Below, in pieces: positions 54,396 to 63,545 of a DNA stretch of 64,000 nt. Source of the DNA: Arachnia propionica (GTDB lineage: Bacteria > Actinomycetota > Actinomycetes > Propionibacteriales > Propionibacteriaceae). Location of the stretch: contig NZ_RQYT01000009.1 in the NCBI RefSeq assembly GCF_003932785.1, positions 1 to 64,000 of the forward strand. Reading direction: 5' to 3'. Every line of letters begins with the position of its first letter. Within the stretch, counting starts at the first letter, position 1. The notes under the pieces were generated by a model. It saw only the letters and a list, made by a program, of their open reading frames with translations. It did no database searches and was not told the origin of the DNA. The translations under genes were made by a program, and so were the position numbers.

Positions 54396-55846
54396 GCCGT
54401 CGGCCTCTCCGCGGCCAGGAGCCGTCGCCGGACCCGCTCGACGTCCTCGGCCGTGGCCCGGAGAGTCCAGTGACGTTCGGGACTTCCGGTGTAGGTGCTG
54501 AACCAGGCGCCGACGAGGCGGCCCGCCACGTGGCTCGCCCCGACCGCGTGGACGGATCCGAGGCGCACCGTGGTGGTCTTCTCCCCCACGAGATCGCGCC
54601 GCACCACGACGATGTCCTTCGCCTTGTCGATGTGGAAGCGCGTGAAGAAACGGCCGAGGATCAGCAGGGGAACCGCCCAGGCCAGGGCCAGGGCGAGCGC
54701 GATCCCCCATCCGGACGGGCGGACGAGCCACATCACGACACCCGTGACGACGAGGGGCAGCGAGACGAGGAGCAGCTTCCCGAGCGAGGCGAGGACGCGG
54801 GAACGCGGCTCCACCAGGGAACCCGAGGGGGTGATGTCGGCGAAGTGTTCGTGGGCGATGGCCTCGACCGTGGCTATCGGCAGGGTCGGCAGCACGGTGT
54901 TGGTCTCCGTCTCGAGGTCCTGATCGCGGGTGAGCACCCCGAGCCGGGCGCGACCGAGGATCCGTTCCACGAGGTTCCGGTGCACGACGAGGCCACGCAC
55001 GGCCGCCGGGTCGAACCGACGGTCCTTGCGTTCGATGAGTCCGTAGGTGGTCACCAACCGCCCGCCCACGATGCGGACGTGGAAGTCGTTGAACTTCACG
55101 ACGGTGGAGACGAGCCCGACGGCCAGGGCCGCGACGAGGACCGCAGTCACTTTGCCCCAGACCGGCACGCCGTCGAACACGGAGAGGTAGCCGTCGAGGA
55201 CGGGAAGGTCGTCGACGAACTCCCACAGCGAGATCAGGCCGCCGGCTCCCAGGAGCAGGATCTGGCCCCGCACCAGGGCCATGACGACCAGGTCGGCGAC
55301 GCTCGCCCGATAGATGGGGACGATCTCCTCGCGTGGCTCTGTCGGCGCTGCGCCACCCGGAACATCCGGGGAGGGCTCCTCGACCGCCACCGGGGTGGCG
55401 GGCTGCTCGACAGCGACTCCCCCGGCCCGCTGCTGGATCTCGGCGAGGAGGGCGGCATCCACCCCGGCGAAGGTGATCCCGCCGGTGGAGCCTCCCTCCT
55501 GGGTGAGGTGGACCTCGTGGAGCCCCAGGAGTCGCTGACCCCAGTGCTGGGTGACGTCGACAGCGGTCATGGCGTCCCACGCCATGGTCCGCACCGAACG
55601 GGTGAACACCCCGGAGCGTCGTTCCACCCCGTTGGGCAGGAACCGGAACCGGGTGAAGTACCAGCTGAAGGGGTGGGAGACCAGCTGGAGGGCAAGGAGC
55701 GCGAGCAGGACCCAGGAGAACCTCGAGACGAGGCTGTCGGGGGTCTGCGATCCGACAGCCAGCAGGATGACGAGAGCCAAGGTCTGCCCCGCGTCCTTGA
55801 ACAGACTCGCCAGGATGCTGCGCGCTGGGCAGCGGAAGGAGTTCAC
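54392..55846 (-). CDS. PH-domain (bPH2/YdbT-like) membrane protein, larger subunit
   Basis: The 484 residues contain two or three bacterial PH domains separated by membrane helix pairs: helices near 20-60, PH (about 70-130, RFLPNGVERRSGVFTRSVRTMAWD), helices near 195-260, PH (VRIVGGRLVTTYGLIERKDRRF), helices near 365-400, and a final PH (FHIDKAKDIVVVRRDLVGEKTTTV). The GTG at 55846 overlaps the preceding gene's stop (GTGA). Such pairs are membrane proteins of unknown function. Confidence 0.87.
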   Translation of the reverse strand: MNSFRCPARSILASLFKDAGQTLALVILLAVGSQTPDSLVSRFSWVLLALLALQLVSHPFSWYFTRFRFLPNGVERRSGVFTRSVRTMAWDAMTAVDVTQHWGQRLLGLHEVHLTQEGGSTGGITFAGVDAALLAEIQQRAGGVAVEQPATPVAVEEPSPDVPGGAAPTEPREEIVPIYRASVADLVVMALVRGQILLLGAGGLISLWEFVDDLPVLDGYLSVFDGVPVWGKVTAVLVAALAVGLVSTVVKFNDFHVRIVGGRLVTTYGLIERKDRRFDPAAVRGLVVHRNLVERILGRARLGVLTRDQDLETETNTVLPTLPIATVEAIAHEHFADITPSGSLVEPRSRVLASLGKLLLVSLPLVVTGVVMWLVRPSGWGIALALALAWAVPLLILGRFFTRFHIDKAKDIVVVRRDLVGEKTTTVRLGSVHAVGASHVAGRLVGAWFSTYTGSPERHWTLRATAEDVERVRRRLLAAERPTA

Positions 55847-56301
55847 CGCTCCTCCCGTTCTGCCGCCTCGAGGATGAGGACCCGCAGCCGTTCCGCCTCG
55901 TCGGGGTGGACGGACCCGATCTCGTGCTCGCCCACCACCTGGTGGACGGTGACCGTGGCGAGGTTGAACCGGCGCTGGATCGGCCCCTCCGTCACCACGG
56001 CGTTGAGGATCTTCGGGGTGGCGATGGTGACGGTCCTGAGCAGGAGGCGGCCCTGGGTGATGAACACCTCCCGGTCGTTCACCCGGTACCCGTGGTTGCG
56101 GAACCTGAGCGGGATCAGGATGAGCTGGACGACGGTGAGGACCACGATGCCCGCCGGGACGAGGAGCCACCACGTCGACCAACCGAACCACAGGACGGCC
56201 GCGACGCCCGCCACCGTCGTCACGACCCCCCAGAGGAGGTTCGACACCAACCAGTAGGCTCGGGTGGGGGCGGGAAGTCTCGTCAGATCACCTTGGGTCA
56301 T
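55843..56301 (-). CDS. PH-domain (bPH2/YdbS-like) membrane protein, smaller subunit
   Basis: The 152-residue product has two adjacent helices (about 16-62) and one bPH2 domain (about 65-150, YRVNDREVFITQGRLLLRTVTIA, VVGEHEIGSVHPDEAE). It corresponds to the YdbS-type partner of the larger protein encoded immediately downstream and heads an operon continuing into uvrD2. Confidence 0.88.
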   Translation of the reverse strand: MTQGDLTRLPAPTRAYWLVSNLLWGVVTTVAGVAAVLWFGWSTWWLLVPAGIVVLTVVQLILIPLRFRNHGYRVNDREVFITQGRLLLRTVTIATPKILNAVVTEGPIQRRFNLATVTVHQVVGEHEIGSVHPDEAERLRVLILEAAEREER

Positions 56302-56597
56302 CCTGTGTCCTCTCCGAACGCAGCGTGTGGCTGGGGCGCGGTCATCGCCTCAACACTATGCCCTCCCACCGACAACCGGCGGTTGTGACAACCTCTGAGA
56401 GGGCGCGCGGATAGGCGAATCCACTGCGGTCGCCCCGGTGACCCCCTGACTTCGTTGTCCTCCTCGAACGCACAATCCAGTGCGCTCCTCGTCGTCCGCC
56501 TTGCCATGAGGCCACCGTGACGATCCTCGTCACGATCCCCCCATCCGCGTACCCTCTAAGCTGGGCGCGTCGGTGGACCTGGAAGGGTGGTGGCACG
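56302..56597 (+). other. Intergenic region between divergent operons
   Basis: About 296 bases with no convincing gene. It must hold divergent promoters for the PH-protein operon and the GNAT-recCBD operon. I see a TACCCT box at about 56552-56557 without a clear -35, and an 8-bp inverted repeat CGTGACGA/TCGTCACG at 56516-56534 that may be an operator or simply chance. Confidence 0.5.
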
Positions 56598-57515
56598 ATG
56601 GACGCGCCGGGGATGGAGCAGCTGCAGCGGCTGACCGAGGAACACAATCGTTGGCTGCACGAGCTGGACCCGCTGGCCGGGCCGGTCGAGGTACCCGCCG
56701 GCGACCGCTGGGTCTCCGTCGGACCAGAACTCGTCGGCTCCTGGCAGGTCAGCCACACCGATCCGCGCGCCCCCTACGCCCTCTGGGCCCCCGATGTGGT
56801 GGAGAACCTCACCTTCCGCTCCTCCTCCCTGCCCACCACCGAGGCCTTCGCCGAGCTCCTCGCGGCGTGGCTGAGCGCCAGGGAGCCCCTCGAGGCCCGC
56901 CTCGGGGTCAACGTCCCCGCCATGGCGACGACCCTCATCCCCGCGCTGCTCGCCCACGGGTTCCACCCCACGACCAGCGCCGCGGTGCGGACCGTCAAGG
57001 ATGAGCCGATCCCCGTGCCGGACCCGCACGTCCGGGTCCGCGACGCCCGCCCGGGTGATCGTGACACGATGCTGGACCTGCTGGAGGAGATGCACGTCGC
57101 GGAGCTGCCGTTCGGGGCGACGATGGGGCGTCCCGACCCCCGCGACCTCCTCGGGGTCTACGTCGACGAGGCCCTGTCGCGTCCCGGCTGGAGCTGGCTG
57201 GCCCTGAGCGACGACCGGCCGGTCGGGCTGCTCACGCTCAATCCCCCGCAGGACTCGGAGTGGGCGGCGCCCCTCGTGTCGATCCGGCCGGTGGCGTACC
57301 TCGGTTTCGCCGCGGTGACCGCGGCCACCCGGGGCTCCGGGGTGGGACGGGCGCTCGTCGCCCACGCCATGTCCCGGGCCGCCGGGGCCGGGTGCGCCGC
57401 CGTCGTGCTCGACCACGCCTCCTTGTCGCCGCTGTCCTCGCCGTTCTGGCACCGGCAGGGTTTTCGGCCGTTGTGGAGTCGCTGGGCCCGTCCGGACAGC
57501 CTCGGCGGCCGATGA
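56598..57515 (+). CDS. GNAT family acetyltransferase
   Basis: The 305 residues hold an N-terminal region of unknown role (about 1-130) and a C-terminal GNAT domain (about 140-295) with the acetyl-CoA-binding turn TRGSGVGRALVAHAM and HRQGFRPLWSRW at the end. The substrate is unknown. The ATG at 56598 is preceded by GGTGG; the frame is open upstream to 56517. recC follows after 1 base, so it is cotranscribed with recCBD, an unusual companion. Confidence 0.86.
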   Translation: MDAPGMEQLQRLTEEHNRWLHELDPLAGPVEVPAGDRWVSVGPELVGSWQVSHTDPRAPYALWAPDVVENLTFRSSSLPTTEAFAELLAAWLSAREPLEARLGVNVPAMATTLIPALLAHGFHPTTSAAVRTVKDEPIPVPDPHVRVRDARPGDRDTMLDLLEEMHVAELPFGATMGRPDPRDLLGVYVDEALSRPGWSWLALSDDRPVGLLTLNPPQDSEWAAPLVSIRPVAYLGFAAVTAATRGSGVGRALVAHAMSRAAGAGCAAVVLDHASLSPLSSPFWHRQGFRPLWSRWARPDSLGGR

Positions 57516-57516
57516 G

Positions 57517-60411
57517 ATGGCGACGCTGCGACGGCACACCGCGGCCCGATGGGACGACCTGATCGACGGCCTCGCGGCCTGGGCGCGGGATCTGGGGCTG
57601 GGGGTCCTCGACCGGGCCCGGGTCATCGTGCCCTCCCCGGCCGTCGGACGGCTCGCAGGTCAGGCGTTGGCCGGGCGACTCGGCATCCTGGCCGGGATCG
57701 TCTTCGTCACCCCGGAGGAGTGGCGGATCGAGCGGGAACGCAGCCTGGGCGACGGGGAGTCCTCGCCGTGGCGGGGCCGTGCCCTGCACCTCGCGGTCTG
57801 GGAGGCGCTGCAGGATCCCGCGCTCCTGGGTGAGCACCGTGCCCTGGCCGCGCACCTGGCTGACGGGCGCATCCTGGAGGCGTCCCGACGCATCGCCCGG
57901 GTCCTGGCCGTCCACGTCGAGCATCGCCTGGATCTCGTGGCGGGCTGGTTGAGTGATCCCGATCCCGCCGGCCTGCCCGAGCACCTCGCCTGGCTTCCCG
58001 AGCTGTTCGTCCGGGTCAGCGAGCTCCTTGAATGGGATCCCGTGGAGGAGTTCGAGCGGTTGCGCAGTGAACTGCCCCAGCTCGAGGACCTCCCCACCGC
58101 CATGCTGTTGTGTCCCGACCTCTCCCCCACCACCGAGTTGCTGCTCGCCGCCGGTCCCGCGGACGTCGTCGACTTCGAGCTCGACGGCACCGCCCGGCCG
58201 ACGAGTGTCACGTGGCTGGGATCGCACGGCCCGCAGCGGCAGGTCGAGCTGGTCCGCGACGAGCTGTGTCACCTGCTCGCCGCGCATCCGGAGCTGGAGC
58301 CCCGCGACATCCTCCTCGTCGTCGACGACCCGGCGGCTTGGTGGCCGGCCCTCACCGCCGCCCTCGCGCCGACGAGCGGCGGCGCCACCCGGCCCCATCC
58401 CGGACGCTCCCTGCGCCTGCAGCGTCCCCCCGCCGCCCGGGAGCCCAACCCGGTGCTGGCGCTGGTGGCCGAGGCGACGCGGCTGGCGGAGTCGCGCGTC
58501 GAGGCCTCGACCGCGCTCGACCTGCTGGGCCGGGCACCGCTGCGGCACCGCTGGTCGCTGCCGGAGCGCCCGGAGTTGGCGGAGCTGCTGGCGCGGGCCG
58601 GGGTCCGGTGGGGTCTGGATGCGCAGCACCGGGCCGCGCACGGACTGCCGGGGGTGACCCAGAACACCCTGGCGCGGGGACTGGACCGGCTGCTGGCGGG
58701 GATCACCCTCGCCCCCGACAGCCTCGCCCTGCCCATCGCGGGCGCGGAGGGAGTGACCTCACCCCAGCTGGAGGTGATCGGGGCGCTGACGGAGCTGTAC
58801 TCGCGGCTGCGTCGCCACTCGCTCGACTCCGAGGCGGCAACGGTGCCGACGTGGGTGCAGCGCTCCCTCGGGCTCATCACGGGGACGATGTCCCTGCCCC
58901 GGGACGAGGAGTGGTTGCTGGAGGAGGCCACGACCCGGCTGGCCGCGCTGGCCCGGGAGACCACCCTCAGCCCCGTCGTCGTCACCGCCGCCCAGTTCGC
59001 CCGCCTCGTCGACGAGCTGGCCGCCCGGCCCAGCGCCCGCCCCGTCGTGGGGAACGGCGGGATGACCGTCGCCACCCCTGAGGAGGTTCCGGGCGCGGGT
59101 TTCAAGGTCGTGGCCCTGCTCGGACTCGATGACCCACCGGCTGCCGCCATGCCCGACGTCCCCGACCCGGCCCAGCTCCCCGACGCCCGGGAGGCGTGGT
59201 TCACCGCGTTGCTGGCCTCCGCCCGGGGCGCCGAGCACCTCGTCGTGACCCACCAGGCGCGGAGCAGCGTCACGGGGGACCCGCTCGAGGCGCCGACGGT
59301 GCTGGATCGCCTGGCGAGGTCGCTCGACCTCGCCCCCGATGTCCGGCAGGGCACGGCGACACCCCATGCCGCGGCGAACTTCCGGGGCCCGCGGCCGAGT
59401 TTCGACGCGCAGGCTCTGGCGGCGGCGCGACTCCAGGCCGATCGCGCCGTCAAGGCGCCGACGGCGTGCACCCGGCGGCGCCGCTCGGTCCTGGCCCTGC
59501 CGGAGTTGCCGTCCTCGCCCCGGGTGACGGTGGAGGAGGTGGCCCGGTTCCTCAAGGATCCCGCCCTGGCCTTCCTGAGGGAACGGGCGGGGATCCGTCC
59601 TCTCACCCCGGAGGATCCCAGCGACGACCTCGCCCTGACCGTCTCCGGACTCGACGCGTGGGGGGTCCGCTCCCGGCTGCTCGCCGCCGCCCGGGCGGGC
59701 GAACCCCCGTGGGATGCGGCCAGGGCGGAACAGCGTCGTGAACTCCTCCCGATCGGTCAGCTCGGCCGTTCCGGTCTGGAGGCGGATCTGGAACTCATCG
59801 GGGCGCTGTGGTTGCAGGCGCGGGACGACTGGGAGGCCCCGGTCACGGATCACCCCGTCTCCGTCGAGGTTGGGGGGACGCGCCTCGTCGGGCAGGTGCG
59901 GCTGCGTGGGGACCAGATCGTGGTGATGACCCCGAGCCAACCGCCCGGCCCCTTGTTCGAGCCCTGGGTCCAGATCCTGGCCCTGGCCGCGTCGGGGAGA
60001 TACGCCCGGGCCCGGATCCACCACCTGCGGCAGGACTTCGGTCGTTCACACACCCAGGTGACGACGCTGGAGGTCCCCCCGAACGCCGCTGAGGTGCTGG
60101 GGTGGCTGGTTCGCGGGACGGTCCTGTCCCGGTCGCGGTTGGTTCCGGTCCCCGCCGGCCCTGCGCGGGAACTCGTCCAGGGCCTGCGAACGGGCAGACC
60201 TGCCCCGGAGGCCTGGTCCCGTCCCGTCGACGCATACGACTCCCCCTGGGCGTGGCGTCCCGGACACTGGGAGCACTTCTACGACCAGACCGCGGACCAG
60301 CTGTGGGTGGACCCACCCCAACCCGAGGACCCGCCCGGCGACGACCGGTTCGGCTCCTTCGGGCGATGGGCCTTCGCACTCCACGCCCCCCTCCTGGAGG
60401 CCACACGATGA
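57517..60411 (+). CDS. recC: RecBCD subunit gamma (RecC-like)
   Basis: A 964-residue protein of the RecC family: a catalytically inactive helicase-like and nuclease-like fold that splits DNA strands and recognises Chi in the complex. RecC proteins diverge strongly, and assignment rests on the length, partial signals (QRQVELVRDELCHLL near 245, FKVVALLGLDD near 530, DDRFGSFGRWAFALHAPLL at the end) and its position before recB. No Walker A motif is visible, as expected. Confidence 0.87.
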   Translation: MATLRRHTAARWDDLIDGLAAWARDLGLGVLDRARVIVPSPAVGRLAGQALAGRLGILAGIVFVTPEEWRIERERSLGDGESSPWRGRALHLAVWEALQDPALLGEHRALAAHLADGRILEASRRIARVLAVHVEHRLDLVAGWLSDPDPAGLPEHLAWLPELFVRVSELLEWDPVEEFERLRSELPQLEDLPTAMLLCPDLSPTTELLLAAGPADVVDFELDGTARPTSVTWLGSHGPQRQVELVRDELCHLLAAHPELEPRDILLVVDDPAAWWPALTAALAPTSGGATRPHPGRSLRLQRPPAAREPNPVLALVAEATRLAESRVEASTALDLLGRAPLRHRWSLPERPELAELLARAGVRWGLDAQHRAAHGLPGVTQNTLARGLDRLLAGITLAPDSLALPIAGAEGVTSPQLEVIGALTELYSRLRRHSLDSEAATVPTWVQRSLGLITGTMSLPRDEEWLLEEATTRLAALARETTLSPVVVTAAQFARLVDELAARPSARPVVGNGGMTVATPEEVPGAGFKVVALLGLDDPPAAAMPDVPDPAQLPDAREAWFTALLASARGAEHLVVTHQARSSVTGDPLEAPTVLDRLARSLDLAPDVRQGTATPHAAANFRGPRPSFDAQALAAARLQADRAVKAPTACTRRRRSVLALPELPSSPRVTVEEVARFLKDPALAFLRERAGIRPLTPEDPSDDLALTVSGLDAWGVRSRLLAAARAGEPPWDAARAEQRRELLPIGQLGRSGLEADLELIGALWLQARDDWEAPVTDHPVSVEVGGTRLVGQVRLRGDQIVVMTPSQPPGPLFEPWVQILALAASGRYARARIHHLRQDFGRSHTQVTTLEVPPNAAEVLGWLVRGTVLSRSRLVPVPAGPARELVQGLRTGRPAPEAWSRPVDAYDSPWAWRPGHWEHFYDQTADQLWVDPPQPEDPPGDDRFGSFGRWAFALHAPLLEATR

Positions 60412-63400
60412 TCTTCGACATCACGGGCGACCTGCCCGACGGTTCCCTGCTGCTGGAGGCCAGCGCGGGCACGGGCAAGACCTGGACGATCGCCGGCCTG
60501 GCGGCGCGCCTCATCGCCGAGTACGACGTGCCCATCCGGCAGCTGCTGGTCATCACGTTCAGCAAGGCGGCCGCCTCAGAACTCCGCGGCCGCCTCCACC
60601 GTCGCCTGGTCTCCGTCGCTTCGGAGATCGAAAGGGCCAGGACGGGGACGACGCCGAGCGACCCGGTCGCCGCGCTGCTCGCGTCGTCGATGCCCGAGGT
60701 CGCCGTGACGCGGCTCCGGCGAGCCCTCGACGAGTTCGACTCCGCCACCGTCGCCACCATCCACTCGTTCTGCCAGGAGCAGCTGCGCTCCCTCGGGGTG
60801 CTGGGTGACTGGGACGGGGAGGAGGTTGCCGCGGATCTGCGCCGCCTCGTCACGCAGTGCGCCACCGACGAGTACCTGCGCCGGTACCGCGACCTGCAGG
60901 TGCCGCCGTTGGAGGCCAGACGTGCCCTCACGGTCGCGCAGGTCGCGGCCCCCTCCCGGCTGGGGCTGGTCTCCGACGACCGTGAGGCCCTGTCCTTCCA
61001 CGAGGCGGTCCGCGACGACTTCGATCGACGGCGGCGCGAGCAGCGGCTGCTGTCCTTCGACGATCTGCCCCGCCGGCTGCGGCACCTCGTCACGGACTCG
61101 CCCGTCGCGGATCTGGTCCGAGCCGAGTTGGCCCGTCGCTTCCCCTTCGTCCTCGTGGACGAGTTCCAGGACACCGATCCCGACCAGTGGGAGATCCTCA
61201 AGCGATGCTTCGTCGAACGCGACGACGCCAGCGTCATCCTCATCGGCGATCCCAAGCAGTCGATCTACGGGTTCCGCAGCGCCGACCTGGGCTGCTACCT
61301 GGAGGCCGCCCGCCTCATGCCGCGACGAACCCTCGGCGCGAACCACCGCAGCGAGCCCGGCATCGTCAACGGGGTGAGGGAGCTGTTCGGGGACGTGGAG
61401 GTCGGCCCCGGGATCCGGGTGGAACCCGTGGATGCGGCCCGGGACGGGGCACTCGGAGCCCTGGAACTGCCCGACGATCCCGGCGCCCGGGTGTGGATCC
61501 GCGGCATGGCAGCCGAGCAGGGGGAACAGAGCGAGAAGGTGGTCACGGCCGATGTCGTCGCCCACGTGAAGGCCCTGCTCAGCCACGGCACCCTCCGGCA
61601 CGACGACACCACCCGCCCGCTGGGCCCCTCGGACATCGCCGTGCTGACCCGCACCCGCGGCCGGGCCGTCCAGCTCGTCCACGCCCTCCAGGCAGCCGGG
61701 GTCCCAGCCACCTTCCTGGGCGGCGGTTCCGTGCTCCGATCCCCCGCGGTCAGGGACTGGGGCGCGGTGCTGGCCGCCGTTGCCCAGCCGACGCGCAGCC
61801 GCATCCTCGAGGCCTCGCTCGGCGACCTGCTCGGGGTGCGCCTGGGCGACCTCCTGGCCGCCCAGGACGAGTCCCCGGCCTCGCAGCGCATCCACGAGCT
61901 GGCCGCCCGGTTCGCCGCCGGTGGGGTCGCGGGTCTGGTGGGGGCGGCCCTCGACGGGGCGGCGTCCCGCCTGGTGACCCTCGGGGACGGGGAGCGACGC
62001 CTGAGCGACCTCCGTCAGATCGGCGACCTCCTCCTGACGAGCCGGGCCGGCACCGTCGCCGACCTTCAGGCCCACCTCGAGGACCTCACCGGCCTGGACG
62101 ACGTCCCGGAGCGACTCGCGAGCGACCTCCCCGCGGTGAGGGTCAGCACGATGCACGGGGCGAAGGGGCTGGAGTACCCGGTCGTGCTGCTCCCCCAGGT
62201 CAGCGTCACCGAGGTGAACCTCAGGGGGGCGATCCCGTATGTGGACCCCTCCGGGACGCGGGTGCTCCACGTCGGCTCCCGGCCGGGGGCAAGGGATCCC
62301 CTCACCGACGTGGTGCGCGGCCAGGCCCGCGAGGAGGAGCTGCGGCTGCTGTACGTCGGCCTGACCCGTGCCAGGCACCTCGCGATCGCCTGGCACGTCA
62401 TGGATCGTCGCGCCGGTTCGGGACCCCTGACGGCCCTGCTGTGCCGCGACCGGTCGGCAACGGGTCTCGCCCGTGAGTACCACCGGTACCCCGGCAGGTT
62501 CCCCTTCGACCCGGGGCTGGTACACACCTCCTCCGCCAGGAGCGCTCCCTGGACCGCACCGCAGTGGGAGCCCCCGACCGCACCGGATGAACCGTTGCAG
62601 GCCTCCGTTTTCGGCCGCGACATCGACCCGGACTGGCGTCGCACCTCCTACTCGGGGTTGACGGCCCCCCTCCACGAGCTGGCGGGAGATGAGCCCGACC
62701 TGGATCTCATCCCCGCCGAGCTGACCGGCCCCCTGGCCACCCCATCGCCCATGAACGGGCTGCCCGCGGGGGCGCGGTTCGGCACCGTCGTGCACGAGGT
62801 GCTGGAGGCCGTGGACTGGGCGCGACACGAGGAACACCTCCCGGTGCTGGTGCAGGAACGGGCCGCCGGGCTCGGATTGGATCCGGACCGGTCGACGCAG
62901 CTGGCCGCGGCCCTGTCGGGGGTGGTCACCACCCCGCTCGGGGACCTGTTCGACGGGGCCCTGGCTGACCTGCCGGTCGCGTCGCGGCTGCCGGAGCTGG
63001 ACTTCGACCTGCCGCTCGGCGATCGGGGGGCGGCGCGCACCGTCGCCGACCTGGCCGAGGCCATGGCCGCCCACCTTCCCGCCGACGACCCGCTGGTGGA
63101 GTATCCGGCACGGCTGCTCGCCACCGATGTGGCCGTGTCGCGGTTGACCGGGATGCTCACCGGGTCCATCGACGCGGTGCTGCAGTTGCCGAACGGCGCC
63201 TTCCTCGTGGTGGACTACAAGACCAACCGGGTTCCCACCCTCCCGGACCAGGAGCTGATGGTGGGTCACTACTCGCGCGCCTCGATGGCCCAGGCGATGA
63301 TGCAGGCCCACTACCCGTTGCAGGCGCTGCTGTACTGCGCGGCACTGCACCGCTACCTGACGTGGCGGCTCCCCGGCTACTCGCCGGAGACCCACCTGGG

Positions 63401-63545
63401 TGGGGTGGGTTATCTCTTCGTACGGGGCATGATCGGCCCTGAAACCCCGGTCGTGGCCGGCCACCGGACGGGGGTCTTCGCGTGGCATCCGCCCGCGGAG
63501 CTGAGCGTCGCGGTCTCCGATGTGCTGGGGGGCGGTCATGGCTGA
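60408..63545 (+). CDS. recB: RecBCD subunit beta (RecB helicase-nuclease)
   Basis: The 1045-residue subunit unwinds and degrades duplex ends. Walker A is ASAGTGKT at 18-25, and Walker B is VLVDEFQDTDPDQWE. Further helicase motifs are GDPKQSIYGFR, TMHGAKGLEYPVVLL and YVGLTRARHLAI. The C-terminal nuclease domain is intact: GTVVHEVLEAVDW, GSIDAVLQLPNG and Asp936-Tyr-Lys938 in VVDYKTNR. The ATG at 60408 overlaps the recC stop (ATGA); the longer frame upstream is within recC. Confidence 0.94.
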   Translation: MIFDITGDLPDGSLLLEASAGTGKTWTIAGLAARLIAEYDVPIRQLLVITFSKAAASELRGRLHRRLVSVASEIERARTGTTPSDPVAALLASSMPEVAVTRLRRALDEFDSATVATIHSFCQEQLRSLGVLGDWDGEEVAADLRRLVTQCATDEYLRRYRDLQVPPLEARRALTVAQVAAPSRLGLVSDDREALSFHEAVRDDFDRRRREQRLLSFDDLPRRLRHLVTDSPVADLVRAELARRFPFVLVDEFQDTDPDQWEILKRCFVERDDASVILIGDPKQSIYGFRSADLGCYLEAARLMPRRTLGANHRSEPGIVNGVRELFGDVEVGPGIRVEPVDAARDGALGALELPDDPGARVWIRGMAAEQGEQSEKVVTADVVAHVKALLSHGTLRHDDTTRPLGPSDIAVLTRTRGRAVQLVHALQAAGVPATFLGGGSVLRSPAVRDWGAVLAAVAQPTRSRILEASLGDLLGVRLGDLLAAQDESPASQRIHELAARFAAGGVAGLVGAALDGAASRLVTLGDGERRLSDLRQIGDLLLTSRAGTVADLQAHLEDLTGLDDVPERLASDLPAVRVSTMHGAKGLEYPVVLLPQVSVTEVNLRGAIPYVDPSGTRVLHVGSRPGARDPLTDVVRGQAREEELRLLYVGLTRARHLAIAWHVMDRRAGSGPLTALLCRDRSATGLAREYHRYPGRFPFDPGLVHTSSARSAPWTAPQWEPPTAPDEPLQASVFGRDIDPDWRRTSYSGLTAPLHELAGDEPDLDLIPAELTGPLATPSPMNGLPAGARFGTVVHEVLEAVDWARHEEHLPVLVQERAAGLGLDPDRSTQLAAALSGVVTTPLGDLFDGALADLPVASRLPELDFDLPLGDRGAARTVADLAEAMAAHLPADDPLVEYPARLLATDVAVSRLTGMLTGSIDAVLQLPNGAFLVVDYKTNRVPTLPDQELMVGHYSRASMAQAMMQAHYPLQALLYCAALHRYLTWRLPGYSPETHLGGVGYLFVRGMIGPETPVVAGHRTGVFAWHPPAELSVAVSDVLGGGHG

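Noticed and set aside
54396-55580. N-terminal extension of uvrD2 by about 395 residues
   Set aside because: It overlaps the PH-domain gene in another frame and is Arg/Pro/Gly-rich; the ATG at 54395 with ATGA overlap and the conserved N-terminus is clearly right.
56516-56534. CGTGACGA/TCGTCACG inverted repeat as a defined operator
   Set aside because: 8 bp with a 3-base loop can arise by chance in GC-rich DNA; no second copy or promoter relation supports it.
59843-61255. Long minus-strand frames opposite recC/recB
   Set aside because: Ser/Arg-rich antisense translations without motifs; recC and recB are supported by conserved motifs and stop-start overlaps.
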